From contig DLGJ01000008.1 in NCBI GenBank assembly GCA_002482645.1, positions 186,001 to 250,000 on the forward strand: a stretch of DNA of 64,000 bases, read 5' to 3'. Every line of letters begins with the position of its first letter. Positions within the stretch are counted from its first letter, which is position 1. The position numbers were made by a program, and so were the translations under genes. Under the pieces are notes generated by a model, which was not told the DNA's origin, ran no database searches, and worked only from the letters and a program-made list of their open reading frames with translations. Positions 25,334 through 35,619 of the stretch are shown one piece after another. This stretch comes from Hyphomicrobiaceae bacterium UBA7697 (lineage in GTDB: Bacteria > Pseudomonadota > Alphaproteobacteria > Rhizobiales > Methyloligellaceae).

Positions 25334-25941
25334 AGTCTCGCGACGCGGCCCGTGGCGGCACCGTGAGCCTGCCCCAGGCCGCAGGCCTTGTCCGGCGCAA
25401 GAGGCCGCCATCTCGCTTCGCAATGCGATTCTCTTACGGGGACCTGCGAACCTGAGAATTCGTTTGACGTCGGACCCGGCGTGGCTGGCCTTCGAACCCA
25501 CCGAATTAAGGTGGCCGGTCGAAACGCGGCGCTAACGAGGAGGCCACTCTACCGCGCTCCAACCGGCCAAACCCCACGGACGCAGGAGATGCGGCGGACC
25601 TGAGCATTCCGCAGGGCTGTTCCGTGGTGGAAGAACGAACCAAGGAGTCACCGCGACTCGAAAGTCCCGTGCCCTTGTTCCCGGATCGCCTCCCACGCGA
25701 CGTCTTCGGAATCTAAGTCAAAGCATAAAAAGAACAACAGCAAGAACAAAATCAAACGTTCCCATTTGCTTAATACGATAAAATCTTAGGCATTGTAAAG
25801 CGTTAAGCATTAACCCTAAGTCGCAGTGTCAAGTTGGAACGGCTGGCGTGAAATGCCTAGCCCGCACTGGGCCTGCCATTCCGGCGGAGCGCGAGCGAAT
25901 CGCTTCCGCGGAAATACGCAGGGTACGAACTATCGGCGTGT
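25334..25941. other. Long intergenic region with a tRNA-like segment
   Basis: About 608 bases between the convergent rpmG and pleD. On the minus strand 25570-25487 looks loosely like a decayed tRNA: a TTCGAA loop, a GGTAGAGT D-arm-like stretch, and GGCCGGT/ACCGGCC arms around 25568-25513. No complete cloverleaf folds by eye. A plus-strand frame at 25510-25716 is open for 68 codons but has no good start. From 25715 to about 25815 the sequence turns strongly AT-rich, unlike its surroundings. I can support no gene. Confidence 0.4.
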
Positions 25942-27315
<1,374 letters not shown>

Positions 27316-27319
27316 GAGT

Positions 27320-27694
27320 TCAGCGAGCCTCGCCGATGAACTGTTTGACCGTATCCAGAAACATCATCACCGAGATCGGCTTTGAGATATAGGCCTCGCA
27401 GCCGCCCTCTCGAATGCGCTCCTCGTCGCCCTTCATGGCGAAGGCCGTCACGGCAACGACGGGAATCTCTCGGAGCTGGTCGTCTTCCTTAAGCCATTTC
27501 GTGACTTCGAGCCCCGAGACCTCGGGCAACTGAATATCCATGAGGATGAGGTCGGGGCGGTGCTCGCGCGCCAGCTCCAAAGCCTCCACACCGTTGCGGG
27601 TCTGAAGCGTCTTGTAGCCATGCGCATCGAGAAGATCGTGGAAGAGCTTCATATTGAGCTCATTGTCCTCGACTATCAGCACTGTCTTCGTCAT
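27320..27694 (-). CDS. divK: Single-domain response regulator DivK
   Basis: The 124-residue receiver (MTKTVLIVEDNELNMKLFHD...) has acidic pocket residues ED, phospho-Asp in LILMDIQLPEVSG, Thr in AVTAFAMKGDEE and the conserved Lys in ISKPIS. No output domain is present. DivK works with DivJ, PleC and DivL to set CtrA activity and cell-cycle asymmetry. The ATG at 27694 is chosen as the family start; 55 in-frame codons upstream are not DivK-like. pleD follows in the same operon. Confidence 0.96.
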   Translation of the reverse strand: MTKTVLIVEDNELNMKLFHDLLDAHGYKTLQTRNGVEALELAREHRPDLILMDIQLPEVSGLEVTKWLKEDDQLREIPVVAVTAFAMKGDEERIREGGCEAYISKPISVMMFLDTVKQFIGEAR

Positions 27695-28028
27695 CGGCTT
27701 AGGTCCCGGCGGTTCGAGTCCATCACGGTCGGGCAGTCTGCCACGCTGCGCCATACGCAACGGCAGCATGGATGTCGGCATGGAGGCCGCCATTGGCACC
27801 GATCCTGGCGCAGGCCCTTGAGCGCGCGCCGCCGGATTAGTTCTTGTCCTCCAAAACATCGTGTCTTTCGCCTCTTATGATTTCAGGCACTATCACCTCC
27901 AACCTGTAACCAAACTCTGAAACGGCACCGAAAATTCGCGGAAATACATGATTTGCCGATGGAAATCGGCACCTTTCAGATCGGCGAGGCTTAGCGCGCA
28001 GCCAGAGGCGAGACACGCGGCATTTGGG
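27695..28028. other. Intergenic region upstream of divK
   Basis: About 334 bases that should contain the divK promoter (minus strand) and the 3' flank of eipB. I see a small hairpin GCCGAT-GGAA-ATCGGC near 27955-27970 but no clear CtrA box (TTAA-N7-TTAA) and no gene. Confidence 0.5.
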
Positions 28029-28877
28029 TTACTTGCACTTCTTTTCCTTCAAGTACTCCAGCGAGCTCAGCCGTCCTTGGACAGTGAACTCGCCGTAATC
28101 GATGAGCAGTTCCCGGCTGACACCGTTTTCGTACAGGCGAAAATCGATCTGGTAGCTCGGCGTGAGATCTCCGTCGGCGATATCGAAATAGCCGATCGAC
28201 ACCGGCCAGGACGGCAACTCGCTGAGCTTCCGCTCCTTCGCGGCCTTCTCGAGCCGGGCGTCGTCGCTGCCGGGACTGACCTTCTTTCCGATGAAGGCGG
28301 TAGTGTTGTAGACCTTCCGCCCCTTCTCCGAGCCGTCATAGACCTTCGCCTGGAACACGGTCTTTCCCTTAACCGCCCGGTCGATCAGTGCGAGGCTATG
28401 CTGAGTCGGAAACAGAAGTGGCCCCGAGAGATCGAGTTCGTCGCGTGCCGGCTGGCTGAGGCGGACGGTGACGGTATCCTCTTCGGGCGCGTCCCGAATG
28501 GCCCGTCCCATCGTCACTTCGCCGAGCTTGTCGTTCACATATTGCGCCGACTGAAAGCGAAACTTCTTGCCGTTGCCCTGTTCCCAGGTCGAAGACCGCA
28601 AGTCCGAGAGATTGGTCTCGCCTTGCGAGTCGGTCATTTGCGTGACCATGCGCATATTGAGCGAGTAGCCGTCGCAGGCCGAGCCCGTGAACTCGAACAC
28701 CATGCGCCCGTCGATGGCGCTGATGCTCGAGCCCGAGCGCGCCTCCCCGAGCGACATTTCGTAGATGGCCCGATGGGGCGCAAGATGGCTCGCGGCAAGC
28801 GCCTCCGCCTCGTGGGATACGCCCCACCCGGCAAGAAACACAAGGACCGCCAGCCAACGGCGTTTGGCGCTTAACAT
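28029..28877 (-). CDS. eipB: Periplasmic envelope-integrity protein EipB (DUF1849)
   Basis: The 282-residue protein has a signal peptide (about residues 1-28) and the DUF1849 domain. It keeps exactly the two Cys that form the structural disulfide of Brucella EipB: Cys68 (GSACDGY) and Cys281 next to the C terminus (KKCK). EipB is a beta-spiral periplasmic protein needed for envelope integrity in Brucella and is confined to alphaproteobacteria. It is transcribed alone, divergently from the RidA-type gene 200 bases away. Confidence 0.92.
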   Translation of the reverse strand: MLSAKRRWLAVLVFLAGWGVSHEAEALAASHLAPHRAIYEMSLGEARSGSSISAIDGRMVFEFTGSACDGYSLNMRMVTQMTDSQGETNLSDLRSSTWEQGNGKKFRFQSAQYVNDKLGEVTMGRAIRDAPEEDTVTVRLSQPARDELDLSGPLLFPTQHSLALIDRAVKGKTVFQAKVYDGSEKGRKVYNTTAFIGKKVSPGSDDARLEKAAKERKLSELPSWPVSIGYFDIADGDLTPSYQIDFRLYENGVSRELLIDYGEFTVQGRLSSLEYLKEKKCK

Positions 28878-29080
28878 CTATTCGCTATTCCCAATTTTTA
28901 TGGCGGCCTGCCGCCTCAAATGGTCGGTTTGAGGGGTAATTTTTGTCACCAACACCGCGCTCCGGCAAGGAGCTTGAGCAGAGCCATGCATCGCCAGCCG
29001 GATTCGGATTTGACCTGTGAGCCTTGCAGCCTGACGCAATTTGCTCAACTGTGAGTGTAACTTCGTGTGTTGGAGGAATC

Positions 29081-29545
29081 ATGGCAGGAACGATCGAAGC
29101 ACGGCTCAAGGCGCTGGACCTTGCGCTTCCCGAAGCAAAAGCCGCAATCGGGACCTACGTTCCCTTCGTCCACATGAACGGACAGCTGCTGATTTCGGGC
29201 CAGTTGCCCATGAAGGACGGCACGCTCGCCGTCACGGGCCAGCTTGGACGCGACGTCGAACTCGACGCCAGCCAAGCTGCGGCCAAGCTCTGCGCGTTGA
29301 ACATTCTTGCTCAAGCCAAGCTAGCCCTTGGAGACCTCGACCGGATCACGCAGTTGATGCGCCTTAACGGCTTCGTCAACGCGGCGCCGGACTTCGCCGA
29401 CCATCCCAAAGTGATCAATGGCGCGTCGGACCTCATGGTCGAGATTCTCGGAGACAAGGGCCGCCACACGCGCATCGCGGTCGGGTGTTCGAGCCTCCCG
29501 CTGAACGCCGCGGTCGAAATCGACGCAATCTTCGCCATCGACTAA
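29081..29545 (+). CDS. RidA/YjgF-family protein (longer type)
   Basis: The 154-residue protein starts at the ATG following TGGAGGAATC. It belongs to the longer YjgF/Rid subgroup, with YVPFVHMNGQLLISGQLPMK, LNILAQAKLALGDLD and SSLPLNAAVEIDAIFAID. It lacks the classical catalytic Arg context of RidA seen in the gene at 6961, so imine deaminase activity is uncertain. It starts a plus-strand run with the glycerophosphodiesterase and DUF482 genes, spaced 32 and 44 bases apart. Confidence 0.88.
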   Translation: MAGTIEARLKALDLALPEAKAAIGTYVPFVHMNGQLLISGQLPMKDGTLAVTGQLGRDVELDASQAAAKLCALNILAQAKLALGDLDRITQLMRLNGFVNAAPDFADHPKVINGASDLMVEILGDKGRHTRIAVGCSSLPLNAAVEIDAIFAID

Positions 29546-29577
29546 CCTCGACGATGAGAGGCGCAGAGAGGGCGTAG

Positions 29578-30324
29578 ATGGGCGAACTCTACTGGTTGAG
29601 GCGGCCGATCGCCCACCGTGGGCTTCACGATGCCGCGCGCGGGATCGTCGAGAACAGCGTTTCCGCGGTGAAGGCCGCCATGCGCAAAGGAATCGCCGTG
29701 GAGGTCGATCTGCAACGCGCCGCGGACGATCAGCCGGTCGTCTTTCACGACATGACGCTCGAGCGCTTGACGAACGAGAGCGGTCCGGTTGCCGCCCGCG
29801 ATGTCGCATCCTTGCGGTCGATTGTCCTGAAGGATGGCGGCGGCGACAGAATCCTCTCGCTGCCGGAACTCCTCGAACTCGTGGCCGGCACCGTTCCGCT
29901 TCTGCTCGAGGTGAAAAGCGACAAGAGCCGCAACGGCGCGTTCGAGGCCAATATCGCCAAGCAGCTCGCCGCATATCGGGGTCCCGTGGCGGTGATGTCG
30001 TTCGACCCTCACATGGTTGCGACGTTCCGGCGAGAGGCGCCCCGCCTGCCCCGCGGCCTCGTCTCCTGCCGCTTCGCCGACGAACTCTCCAAGACGCACC
30101 TCACGATGCTGCAACGTTTTGCCATGCGGCATCTGCTCACATCGGCCTTCGCGCGCCCCCAATTTGTCGCGTACGATATCCGTGCGCTGCCGGCCGCAGC
30201 ACCGCTGATCGCCAAGTTTATCGCCGGACTGCCTCTGTTGGCCTGGACGGTCCGGTCGGAGGCGGATTTGGAGCGGGCTCTGCGTTACGCCGATGCGCCA
30301 ATCTTCGAGGGGATGGTGCCTTAA
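29578..30324 (+). CDS. Glycerophosphodiester phosphodiesterase
   Basis: The 248-residue TIM-barrel enzyme shows the GDPD signature: IAHRGLHD, the metal-binding VEVDLQ and HDMTLERLTNESG, then LLLEVKSD. It hydrolyses glycerophosphodiesters to glycerol-3-phosphate and an alcohol. There is no signal peptide, so it is cytoplasmic, resembling UgpQ-type enzymes. A purine-rich stretch (GAGGCGCAGAGAGGGC) precedes the ATG. It sits in a three-gene plus-strand run. Confidence 0.93.
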   Translation: MGELYWLRRPIAHRGLHDAARGIVENSVSAVKAAMRKGIAVEVDLQRAADDQPVVFHDMTLERLTNESGPVAARDVASLRSIVLKDGGGDRILSLPELLELVAGTVPLLLEVKSDKSRNGAFEANIAKQLAAYRGPVAVMSFDPHMVATFRREAPRLPRGLVSCRFADELSKTHLTMLQRFAMRHLLTSAFARPQFVAYDIRALPAAAPLIAKFIAGLPLLAWTVRSEADLERALRYADAPIFEGMVP

Positions 30325-30368
30325 CCGGCCCCCGGGCACGGAAGCCTCAAGATCGCGGAACGAAGCTC

Positions 30369-31598
30369 ATGGGCGACATCGACAGACCCGCGGATCCCGC
30401 CATGCACGACACCGCAGCGGCGACCGTGCGGATCGCGCGCCGCATCGCCGAGGTTCCAGCCGCGCAATGGGATGCCTGCGCGCGTGGCGAATCCGGATCA
30501 GGGCGGCCGCCCAACCCGTTTGTCTCCCACGCTTTTCTGAGCGCCCTCGAGGATAGCGGTTCGGCTACGCGAGACACGGGCTGGCTGCCGCAGCACCTCT
30601 TGTTCGAAGACGCTCAGGGCCGGTTGCTGGCCTGTATGCCCTGCTATCTGAAAGGCCACAGCCAAGGCGAATATGTGTTCGATCACGGCTGGGCGGAGGC
30701 CTATATGCGCGCCGGCGGCGACTATTATCCAAAGCTGCAGGCCGCCGTGCCCTTTTCGCCCGTACCCGGGCCGCGCCTGCTGGTGCGCGGCGGGACCGCG
30801 CGCATCGAACGCCAGGCCCTGCTTCTCGAGGCGGGACGTACGCTGACGAACGAGCTTGACGTCTCCTCCCTCCACATCACCTTCATGTCCCAGGACGAGT
30901 GGAAGCTTGCCGGCGAACTCGGCTATCTCCAGCGAACCGATCGCCAGTTCCACTGGCACAACGCGGGCTACGAGACCTTCGACGATTTTCTCGGCGCCCT
31001 CGCCTCGCGCAAGCGCAAGACGATCCGGCGCGAGCGGCGCGCGGCATTGGACGAGGGCATCGAGATCGAATGGATCACGGGGCGCGACATCACCGAAGCC
31101 CATTGGGACGCGTTCTTCGCCTTCTACATGGATACGGGCGCGCGCAAATGGGGCCGGCCCTATCTCACGCGCGAGGCCTTCAGCCGGCTCGGCGCGAGCA
31201 TGCCCGGCGAACTTCTCTTGGTGATGGCCAAGCGCGGCGGCGACTACATCGCCGGCGCTCTCAACGTCATCGGCGCGGATACGCTGTACGGCCGTTATTG
31301 GGGCGCGCTCGAAAGCCACGACTTCCTGCATTTCGAGGTCTGCTACTATCAGGCCATCGATTATGCGATCGCCCATGGCCTCGCGCGCGTCGAGGCCGGC
31401 GCGCAAGGGGAGCACAAGCTCGCCCGCGGCTACCTGCCGGCCGAGACCTATAGCGCCCATTACATCGCCGATCCGCGCCTGAGACGCGCCGTCGCCGACT
31501 ATCTCGCACGCGAACGGCAGGCGGTGGCCGAGGACGCCGCACTGCTCGCCGCCGAGTCGCCTTTTCGGCGGAAGCCGGACGAAAGTCCGTCCCGCTAG
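30369..31598 (+). CDS. GNAT-like acyltransferase, DUF482/COG3146 family
   Basis: The 409-residue protein matches the DUF482 family (peptidoglycan-biosynthesis-like GNAT fold), with FVSHAFLSALEDSGSA near the N terminus, a CMPCYLKGHSQGEYVFDHGW core, RKRKTIRRERR and VEAGAQGEHKLARGYLPAE. The acyl donor and acceptor are unknown. A second Met 10 codons downstream (MHDTAAAT) could be the true start. Its stop codon overlaps that of the convergent dodecin gene by four bases. Confidence 0.88.
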   Translation: MGDIDRPADPAMHDTAAATVRIARRIAEVPAAQWDACARGESGSGRPPNPFVSHAFLSALEDSGSATRDTGWLPQHLLFEDAQGRLLACMPCYLKGHSQGEYVFDHGWAEAYMRAGGDYYPKLQAAVPFSPVPGPRLLVRGGTARIERQALLLEAGRTLTNELDVSSLHITFMSQDEWKLAGELGYLQRTDRQFHWHNAGYETFDDFLGALASRKRKTIRRERRAALDEGIEIEWITGRDITEAHWDAFFAFYMDTGARKWGRPYLTREAFSRLGASMPGELLLVMAKRGGDYIAGALNVIGADTLYGRYWGALESHDFLHFEVCYYQAIDYAIAHGLARVEAGAQGEHKLARGYLPAETYSAHYIADPRLRRAVADYLARERQAVAEDAALLAAESPFRRKPDESPSR

Positions 31599-31795
31599 TC
31601 CAGCACGAACGAGATCTTGCCGTTGATGCGGTACTTCTTGATCTTGCCGTTCTCGACGGACGCCTCGAGGTTCTTGACGTAGATGGAGCGCACGTTGCGC
31701 ACGCTCTCCTGCGCCGTTTTGACGGCCGATTGCGCGGCGTCTTCCCAGCTCTTATCGGACTCGGCCAGGACTTCGATCACTTTCAGCATGGTCAT
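31595..31795 (-). CDS. Dodecin, flavin-binding
   Basis: The 66-residue protein (MTMLKVIEVLAESDKSWEDA...) is a standard dodecin, which forms a hollow dodecamer that stores riboflavin, FMN or CoA. The Trp of KSWEDA is the flavin-stacking residue. GGAGG lies 5 bases before the ATG. A perfect palindrome lies 36 bases upstream of the start. The 3' end overlaps the DUF482 gene. Confidence 0.95.
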   Translation of the reverse strand: MTMLKVIEVLAESDKSWEDAAQSAVKTAQESVRNVRSIYVKNLEASVENGKIKKYRINGKISFVLD

Positions 31796-31830
31796 GTGAA
31801 CCTCCTTGGGGGGCTGGAGTTTCTAGAAAT

Positions 31831-31847
31831 ATATTGTAACACAATAT
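31831..31847. promoter_or_regulatory. Operator-like palindrome upstream of dodecin
   Basis: ATATTGT-AAC-ACAATAT is a perfect 7-bp inverted repeat in an AT-rich pocket, 36 bases before the dodecin start. It looks like a dimeric repressor site or a promoter element. No cognate regulator gene is in the window. Confidence 0.45.
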
Positions 31848-32059
31848 GTTAGGCGACGTCTTGGTAGCTTGCCGCCAATCTGGAACTTTCCTCCATGAGC
31901 CTGAGTGAGACTAAACGGATGGCTCCCGGCCGCGGTTCCGTGAGGAAGATCGAGCTCACGAACCGGTTGACCTTTCGCCTCTAAGGAATCGAAATGATTC
32001 CGAAAAGCGCACACCGGAACACTCGACAAGACGACACGTGCAAAGGAGCGACCGACGCC

Positions 32060-32485
32060 ATGGCGGCCTACGATCCCGAGAACATCTTCGCCAAAATTCT
32101 CAAGGGCGAGATCCCCAGCCACAAGCTCTACGAGGACGGCGACACCTTCGCCTTTCTCGACATCATGCCGCGTACGGAAGGTCATGCGCTCGTGATCACC
32201 AAGGAGCCGGCGGCGGATCTGTTCGGGATCACGCCGGAAGGGCTCGGAAAGCTGATGGCCGTCGTCCAGACCCTCGCCCCGAAGATCGAGAAGGCCGTCG
32301 GCGCCGACGGCGTGCTGATCCAGCAGTTCAACGGCGCGGCGGCGGGCCAGACCGTGTTCCACCTGCACGTCCACATCGTTCCGATCAAGAAAGGCGTGCC
32401 CGTCAAGCCGCACGCGGGCGACATGGCCGACCCGGACGACCTCAAGGCCACCGCCGAGAAGATCAGGGCGGTGCTGGCCGCATAG
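32060..32485 (+). CDS. HIT-family nucleotide hydrolase
   Basis: The 141-residue protein begins MAAYDPENIFAKILKGEIP, the family start, with AAAGGAG upstream; 22 earlier in-frame codons are discarded. The histidine triad HLHVHIVP (about residues 97-104) is intact. HIT proteins of this Hint branch hydrolyse phosphoramidates and AMP derivatives. The gene converges with clpA. Confidence 0.94.
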   Translation: MAAYDPENIFAKILKGEIPSHKLYEDGDTFAFLDIMPRTEGHALVITKEPAADLFGITPEGLGKLMAVVQTLAPKIEKAVGADGVLIQQFNGAAAGQTVFHLHVHIVPIKKGVPVKPHAGDMADPDDLKATAEKIRAVLAA

Positions 32486-32588
32486 CTCACGCCAAAACGA
32501 TCATGGCCGGGGCTCGATTTGAGCACCCGGCCATGGAATTGATCCGTACTGAAGCGCGACCCGATGCGCGCCACGCAGGACGAAGTCC

Positions 32589-35015
32589 TTAGTCTTCGCC
32601 GAGGGGGACCTTGGGCACGGAGCCCGCGCCGCTCACCTTGGGGCTGCTGCGCGGCTTGCGGGCGCGTCTTGGCTTCCGCTTCGCCGTCTTCGTAGCGGTG
32701 CCTTCCTTGGCCTCGCGCGGCTTGATCGGCGTATCGGCCGAGATGTAGTCGAAGCCGAGCCCCTTCTCGCCGTCCTTCTCCTGGACGATCACGCGCACGG
32801 TGCCGCCATCCTTCAGCGCGCCGAACAGGATCTCCTCCGCCAGCGGCTTCTTGATGTGCTCTTGGATGACGCGGGCGAGCGGGCGGGCGCCGAACTTGTC
32901 GTCGTAGCCGCGCGTCGCGAGCCATTCGTTCGCTTCCGGCGTCAGCTCGATGGTGATGTTCCGGTCGCCCAGCTGCGCTTCGAGCTGGAACACGAACTTC
33001 TCGACCACCTGGGCGATGACCGACGGCGGCAGCGCGCCGAACGGAATGACCGCATCGAGCCGGTTGCGGAACTCCGGCGAGAACATGCGGTTGATCGCCT
33101 CCTCGTCGTCCCCTTCCCGGCGTGTGCGATTGAACCCGATCGCCGCCTTGGCCATGTCCGCCGCGCCGGCGTTCGTGGTCATGATCAGGATCACGTTCTG
33201 GAAATCGACATGCTTGCCGTTGTGATCGGTCAGCTTGCCGTGATCCATCACCTGCAGAAGGATGTTGAACAGGTCCGGGTGGGCCTTCTCGATTTCGTCG
33301 AGCAGCAGCACGCAGTGCGGATGCTGGTCCACGCCGTCGGTCAGGAGACCGCCCTGGTCGAAACCGACATAGCCGGGAGGTGCGCCGATCAGACGCGACA
33401 CGGTGTGCCGCTCCATGTACTCGCTCATGTCGAACCGCAGCAGCTCGACCCCGAGCAGCGTCGCAAGCTGCCGGGCGACCTCGGTCTTGCCGACGCCGGT
33501 GGGTCCGGAGAACATGTAGCAGCCGATGGGCTTTCCGGGCTCGCGCAGACCCGCGCGGCTCAACTTGATCGCCGCCGCCAGCGCTTCGATGGCCTTGTCC
33601 TGCCCGAACACGACTCGCTTCAGATCCTCGTCGATCGCGTGCAGCACCTCCGCGTCCGTCTTGGAGATGGTTTTCGGCGGAATGCGCGCCATGGTCGCGA
33701 TGGTGGTCTCCACCTCCTTCACGCCGATGGTCTTCCGCCGCTGACGCTCGGGCACAAGCATCTGCGAGGCGCCCGTCTCGTCGATAACGTCGATGGCCTT
33801 ATCGGGAAGCTTCCGGTCGTGGATGTATTTCGCCGACAGCTCCACCGCGGACTTGATCGCCTGGTTGGTGTAGCGGATGCGGTGGAAGTCCTCGAAATAA
33901 GGCTTGAGCCCCTTCAGAATCTCGATCGTGTCGGGCACGGACGGCTCCTTCACGTCGATCTTCTGGAAGCGCCGTACCAGCGCCCGGTCCTTCTCGAAAT
34001 GCTGACGGTATTCCTTGTAGGTGGTCGAGCCGATGCAGCGCAGCGATCCGGATTGCAGCGCCGGCTTCAACAAGTTCGAAGCGTCCATGGCGCCGCCCGA
34101 GGTCGCGCCAGCGCCGATCACCGTGTGAATCTCGTCGATGAACATGATGGCACCGGGGAAATTCTCGATCTCCCGCATCACGGCCTTCAGCCGCTCCTCG
34201 AAATCGCCGCGATAACGCGTCCCGGCCAGCAGCGCGCCCATATCCAGCTGGAAAATGGTCGCGTCCGACAGGACCTCCGGAACGTCGCCCATGACGATTC
34301 GGCGTGCGAGCCCTTCGGCGATGGCCGTCTTGCCCACGCCCGGATCGCCCACGAACAGCGGGTTGTTCTTCTGGCGCCGGCACAGAACCTGGATCGTGCG
34401 CTGCACCTCGGCCTCGCGTCCGATCAACGGATCGATCCGGCCCGTCCGCGCCTTCTGATTCAGGTTGATGCAGTAGACCTCCAGCGCATCGGCGCCGCGC
34501 TTCTTATCGTCGCCGCCCTCTACGGTCGCCGCATCGTCCTCGATACCGCGCACGGGCCGCGCATCGGACATGCCGCCGCGCTTGGCGATGCCGTGACTCA
34601 TATAGTTGACCGCATCGAAGCGGGTCATGTGTTGCTCTTGCAGGAAGAAGGCCGCATGGCTTTCCCGCTCCGCGAAGATCGCGACGAGCACATTGGCGCC
34701 GGTCACCTCTTCCCGGCCGCTCGACTGCACGTGCGCGACCGCACGGTGGATGACGCGCTGGAACCCGGCCGTGGGCTGCGCATCCCCATGGTTGTCGAGC
34801 ACCAGCCCCGACAACTCGTTGTCGATATAGGCGGTCAGCTTTTCCCGCAGCAAGTCGAGATCGACGTCGCAGGCGCGCATCACCGCGGCCGCGTCGCGGT
34901 CGTCCAGCAAAGACAACAGCAAATGCTCGAGCGTCGCGTATTCGTGGCTCCGCTCGTTCGCGTACTGGAGCGCGCGTCTCAGGGCCTGCTCAAGACTGGT
35001 CGAAAAAGAAGCCAC
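32589..35015 (-). CDS. clpA: ATP-dependent Clp protease ATPase subunit ClpA
   Basis: The 808-residue unfoldase has the double Clp N-domain (about residues 1-145) and two AAA+ modules. Their Walker A motifs are GDPGVGKTA and GPTGVGKTE, with Walker B sites MFIDEIHT and LLLDEIEK. ClpA feeds substrates to ClpP and takes N-degron substrates through ClpS. The C-terminal 50 residues after the D2 domain are basic and low in complexity (KRKPRRARKPRSS), an addition on top of the usual 750-760 residues. clpS lies 6 bases upstream. Confidence 0.98.
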   Translation of the reverse strand: MASFSTSLEQALRRALQYANERSHEYATLEHLLLSLLDDRDAAAVMRACDVDLDLLREKLTAYIDNELSGLVLDNHGDAQPTAGFQRVIHRAVAHVQSSGREEVTGANVLVAIFAERESHAAFFLQEQHMTRFDAVNYMSHGIAKRGGMSDARPVRGIEDDAATVEGGDDKKRGADALEVYCINLNQKARTGRIDPLIGREAEVQRTIQVLCRRQKNNPLFVGDPGVGKTAIAEGLARRIVMGDVPEVLSDATIFQLDMGALLAGTRYRGDFEERLKAVMREIENFPGAIMFIDEIHTVIGAGATSGGAMDASNLLKPALQSGSLRCIGSTTYKEYRQHFEKDRALVRRFQKIDVKEPSVPDTIEILKGLKPYFEDFHRIRYTNQAIKSAVELSAKYIHDRKLPDKAIDVIDETGASQMLVPERQRRKTIGVKEVETTIATMARIPPKTISKTDAEVLHAIDEDLKRVVFGQDKAIEALAAAIKLSRAGLREPGKPIGCYMFSGPTGVGKTEVARQLATLLGVELLRFDMSEYMERHTVSRLIGAPPGYVGFDQGGLLTDGVDQHPHCVLLLDEIEKAHPDLFNILLQVMDHGKLTDHNGKHVDFQNVILIMTTNAGAADMAKAAIGFNRTRREGDDEEAINRMFSPEFRNRLDAVIPFGALPPSVIAQVVEKFVFQLEAQLGDRNITIELTPEANEWLATRGYDDKFGARPLARVIQEHIKKPLAEEILFGALKDGGTVRVIVQEKDGEKGLGFDYISADTPIKPREAKEGTATKTAKRKPRRARKPRSSPKVSGAGSVPKVPLGED

Positions 35016-35021
35016 GGATTC

Positions 35022-35351
35022 CTACTCTTTCTCCATCGTGCATTGAAGCGGATGCTCGTGCTGACGGGCAAAGCTGGTGACTTGAGCCACCTTAGTCTCG
35101 GCGACTTCGTAAGTGTAGACCCCGCAGATGCCCACGCCCTTCTGGTGGACGTGCAGCATGATCCGGGTCGCCTCCTCAGGCGGCTTGTTGAAGAACCGCT
35201 CCAGGACGTACACGACGAAATCCATCGGCGTGTAGTCGTCGTTGAGCAACAACACCTTGTAGAGGCTGGGCCGCTTGGTCTTCGGCCGTGCCTTCGTAAC
35301 AATCTGTGTGCCGGAGTCGTCGTCCCGGCGCGGGTCGCCATTACGCGCCAT
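35022..35351 (-). CDS. clpS: ClpS adaptor protein
   Basis: The 109-residue adaptor binds N-degron substrates and the ClpA N-domain. LLLNDDYTPMDFVVYVL carries the hydrophobic pocket, and HVHQKGVGICGVYTYEVAETK follows as in characterised ClpS proteins. The ATG at 35351 is the family-consistent start, leaving a flexible charged N-terminal arm of about 25 residues. clpA follows with 6 bases between, a clpSA operon. Confidence 0.97.
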   Translation of the reverse strand: MARNGDPRRDDDSGTQIVTKARPKTKRPSLYKVLLLNDDYTPMDFVVYVLERFFNKPPEEATRIMLHVHQKGVGICGVYTYEVAETKVAQVTSFARQHEHPLQCTMEKE

Positions 35352-35557
35352 CGTCAGCCTTCGATCGTCGTCCCCTATGTGGGACCGCGCCTGCCTTGTT
35401 CCAAGGGAGAGCGCCCTGCTCGGTCCGAAAACCATCTCGCGTCCATTCTAGCGTGATCGTGTTGAAGGCGGCAAACGGCCCTGACACGAAAATGCAAATC
35501 TAGCGGAGGTTGCTGACAGGAAATGGGCAACGTGCCGCATGCGGCGGCAAAAGGCAC

Positions 35558-35594
35558 AAAAAAAGGCCCGGAGCACCGCCCCGAGCCTTCTTTT
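35558..35594 (-). terminator. Rho-independent terminator of the phasin gene
   Basis: On the minus strand AAGGCTCGGGG (35589-35579), loop CGGTG and CTCCGGGCCTT (35573-35563) form an 11-bp stem with two G-T pairs. The T-run is seven bases long (35564-35558). It lies 26 bases after the phasin stop, and the opposite strand also has CTTTT, so it may work both ways. Confidence 0.85.
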
Positions 35595-35619
35595 GGAGAA
35601 AGATTGGAGTGCCGTCGCG

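Noticed and set aside
25487..25570. Functional tRNA on the minus strand
   Set aside because: T-stem and anticodon stem do not pair and no anticodon loop has the required T33 in a consistent register, so it is kept only as a tRNA-like remnant.
32856..35456. Open plus-strand frame of about 866 codons
   Set aside because: Antisense to clpA and clpS; no domain and shadow-like composition.
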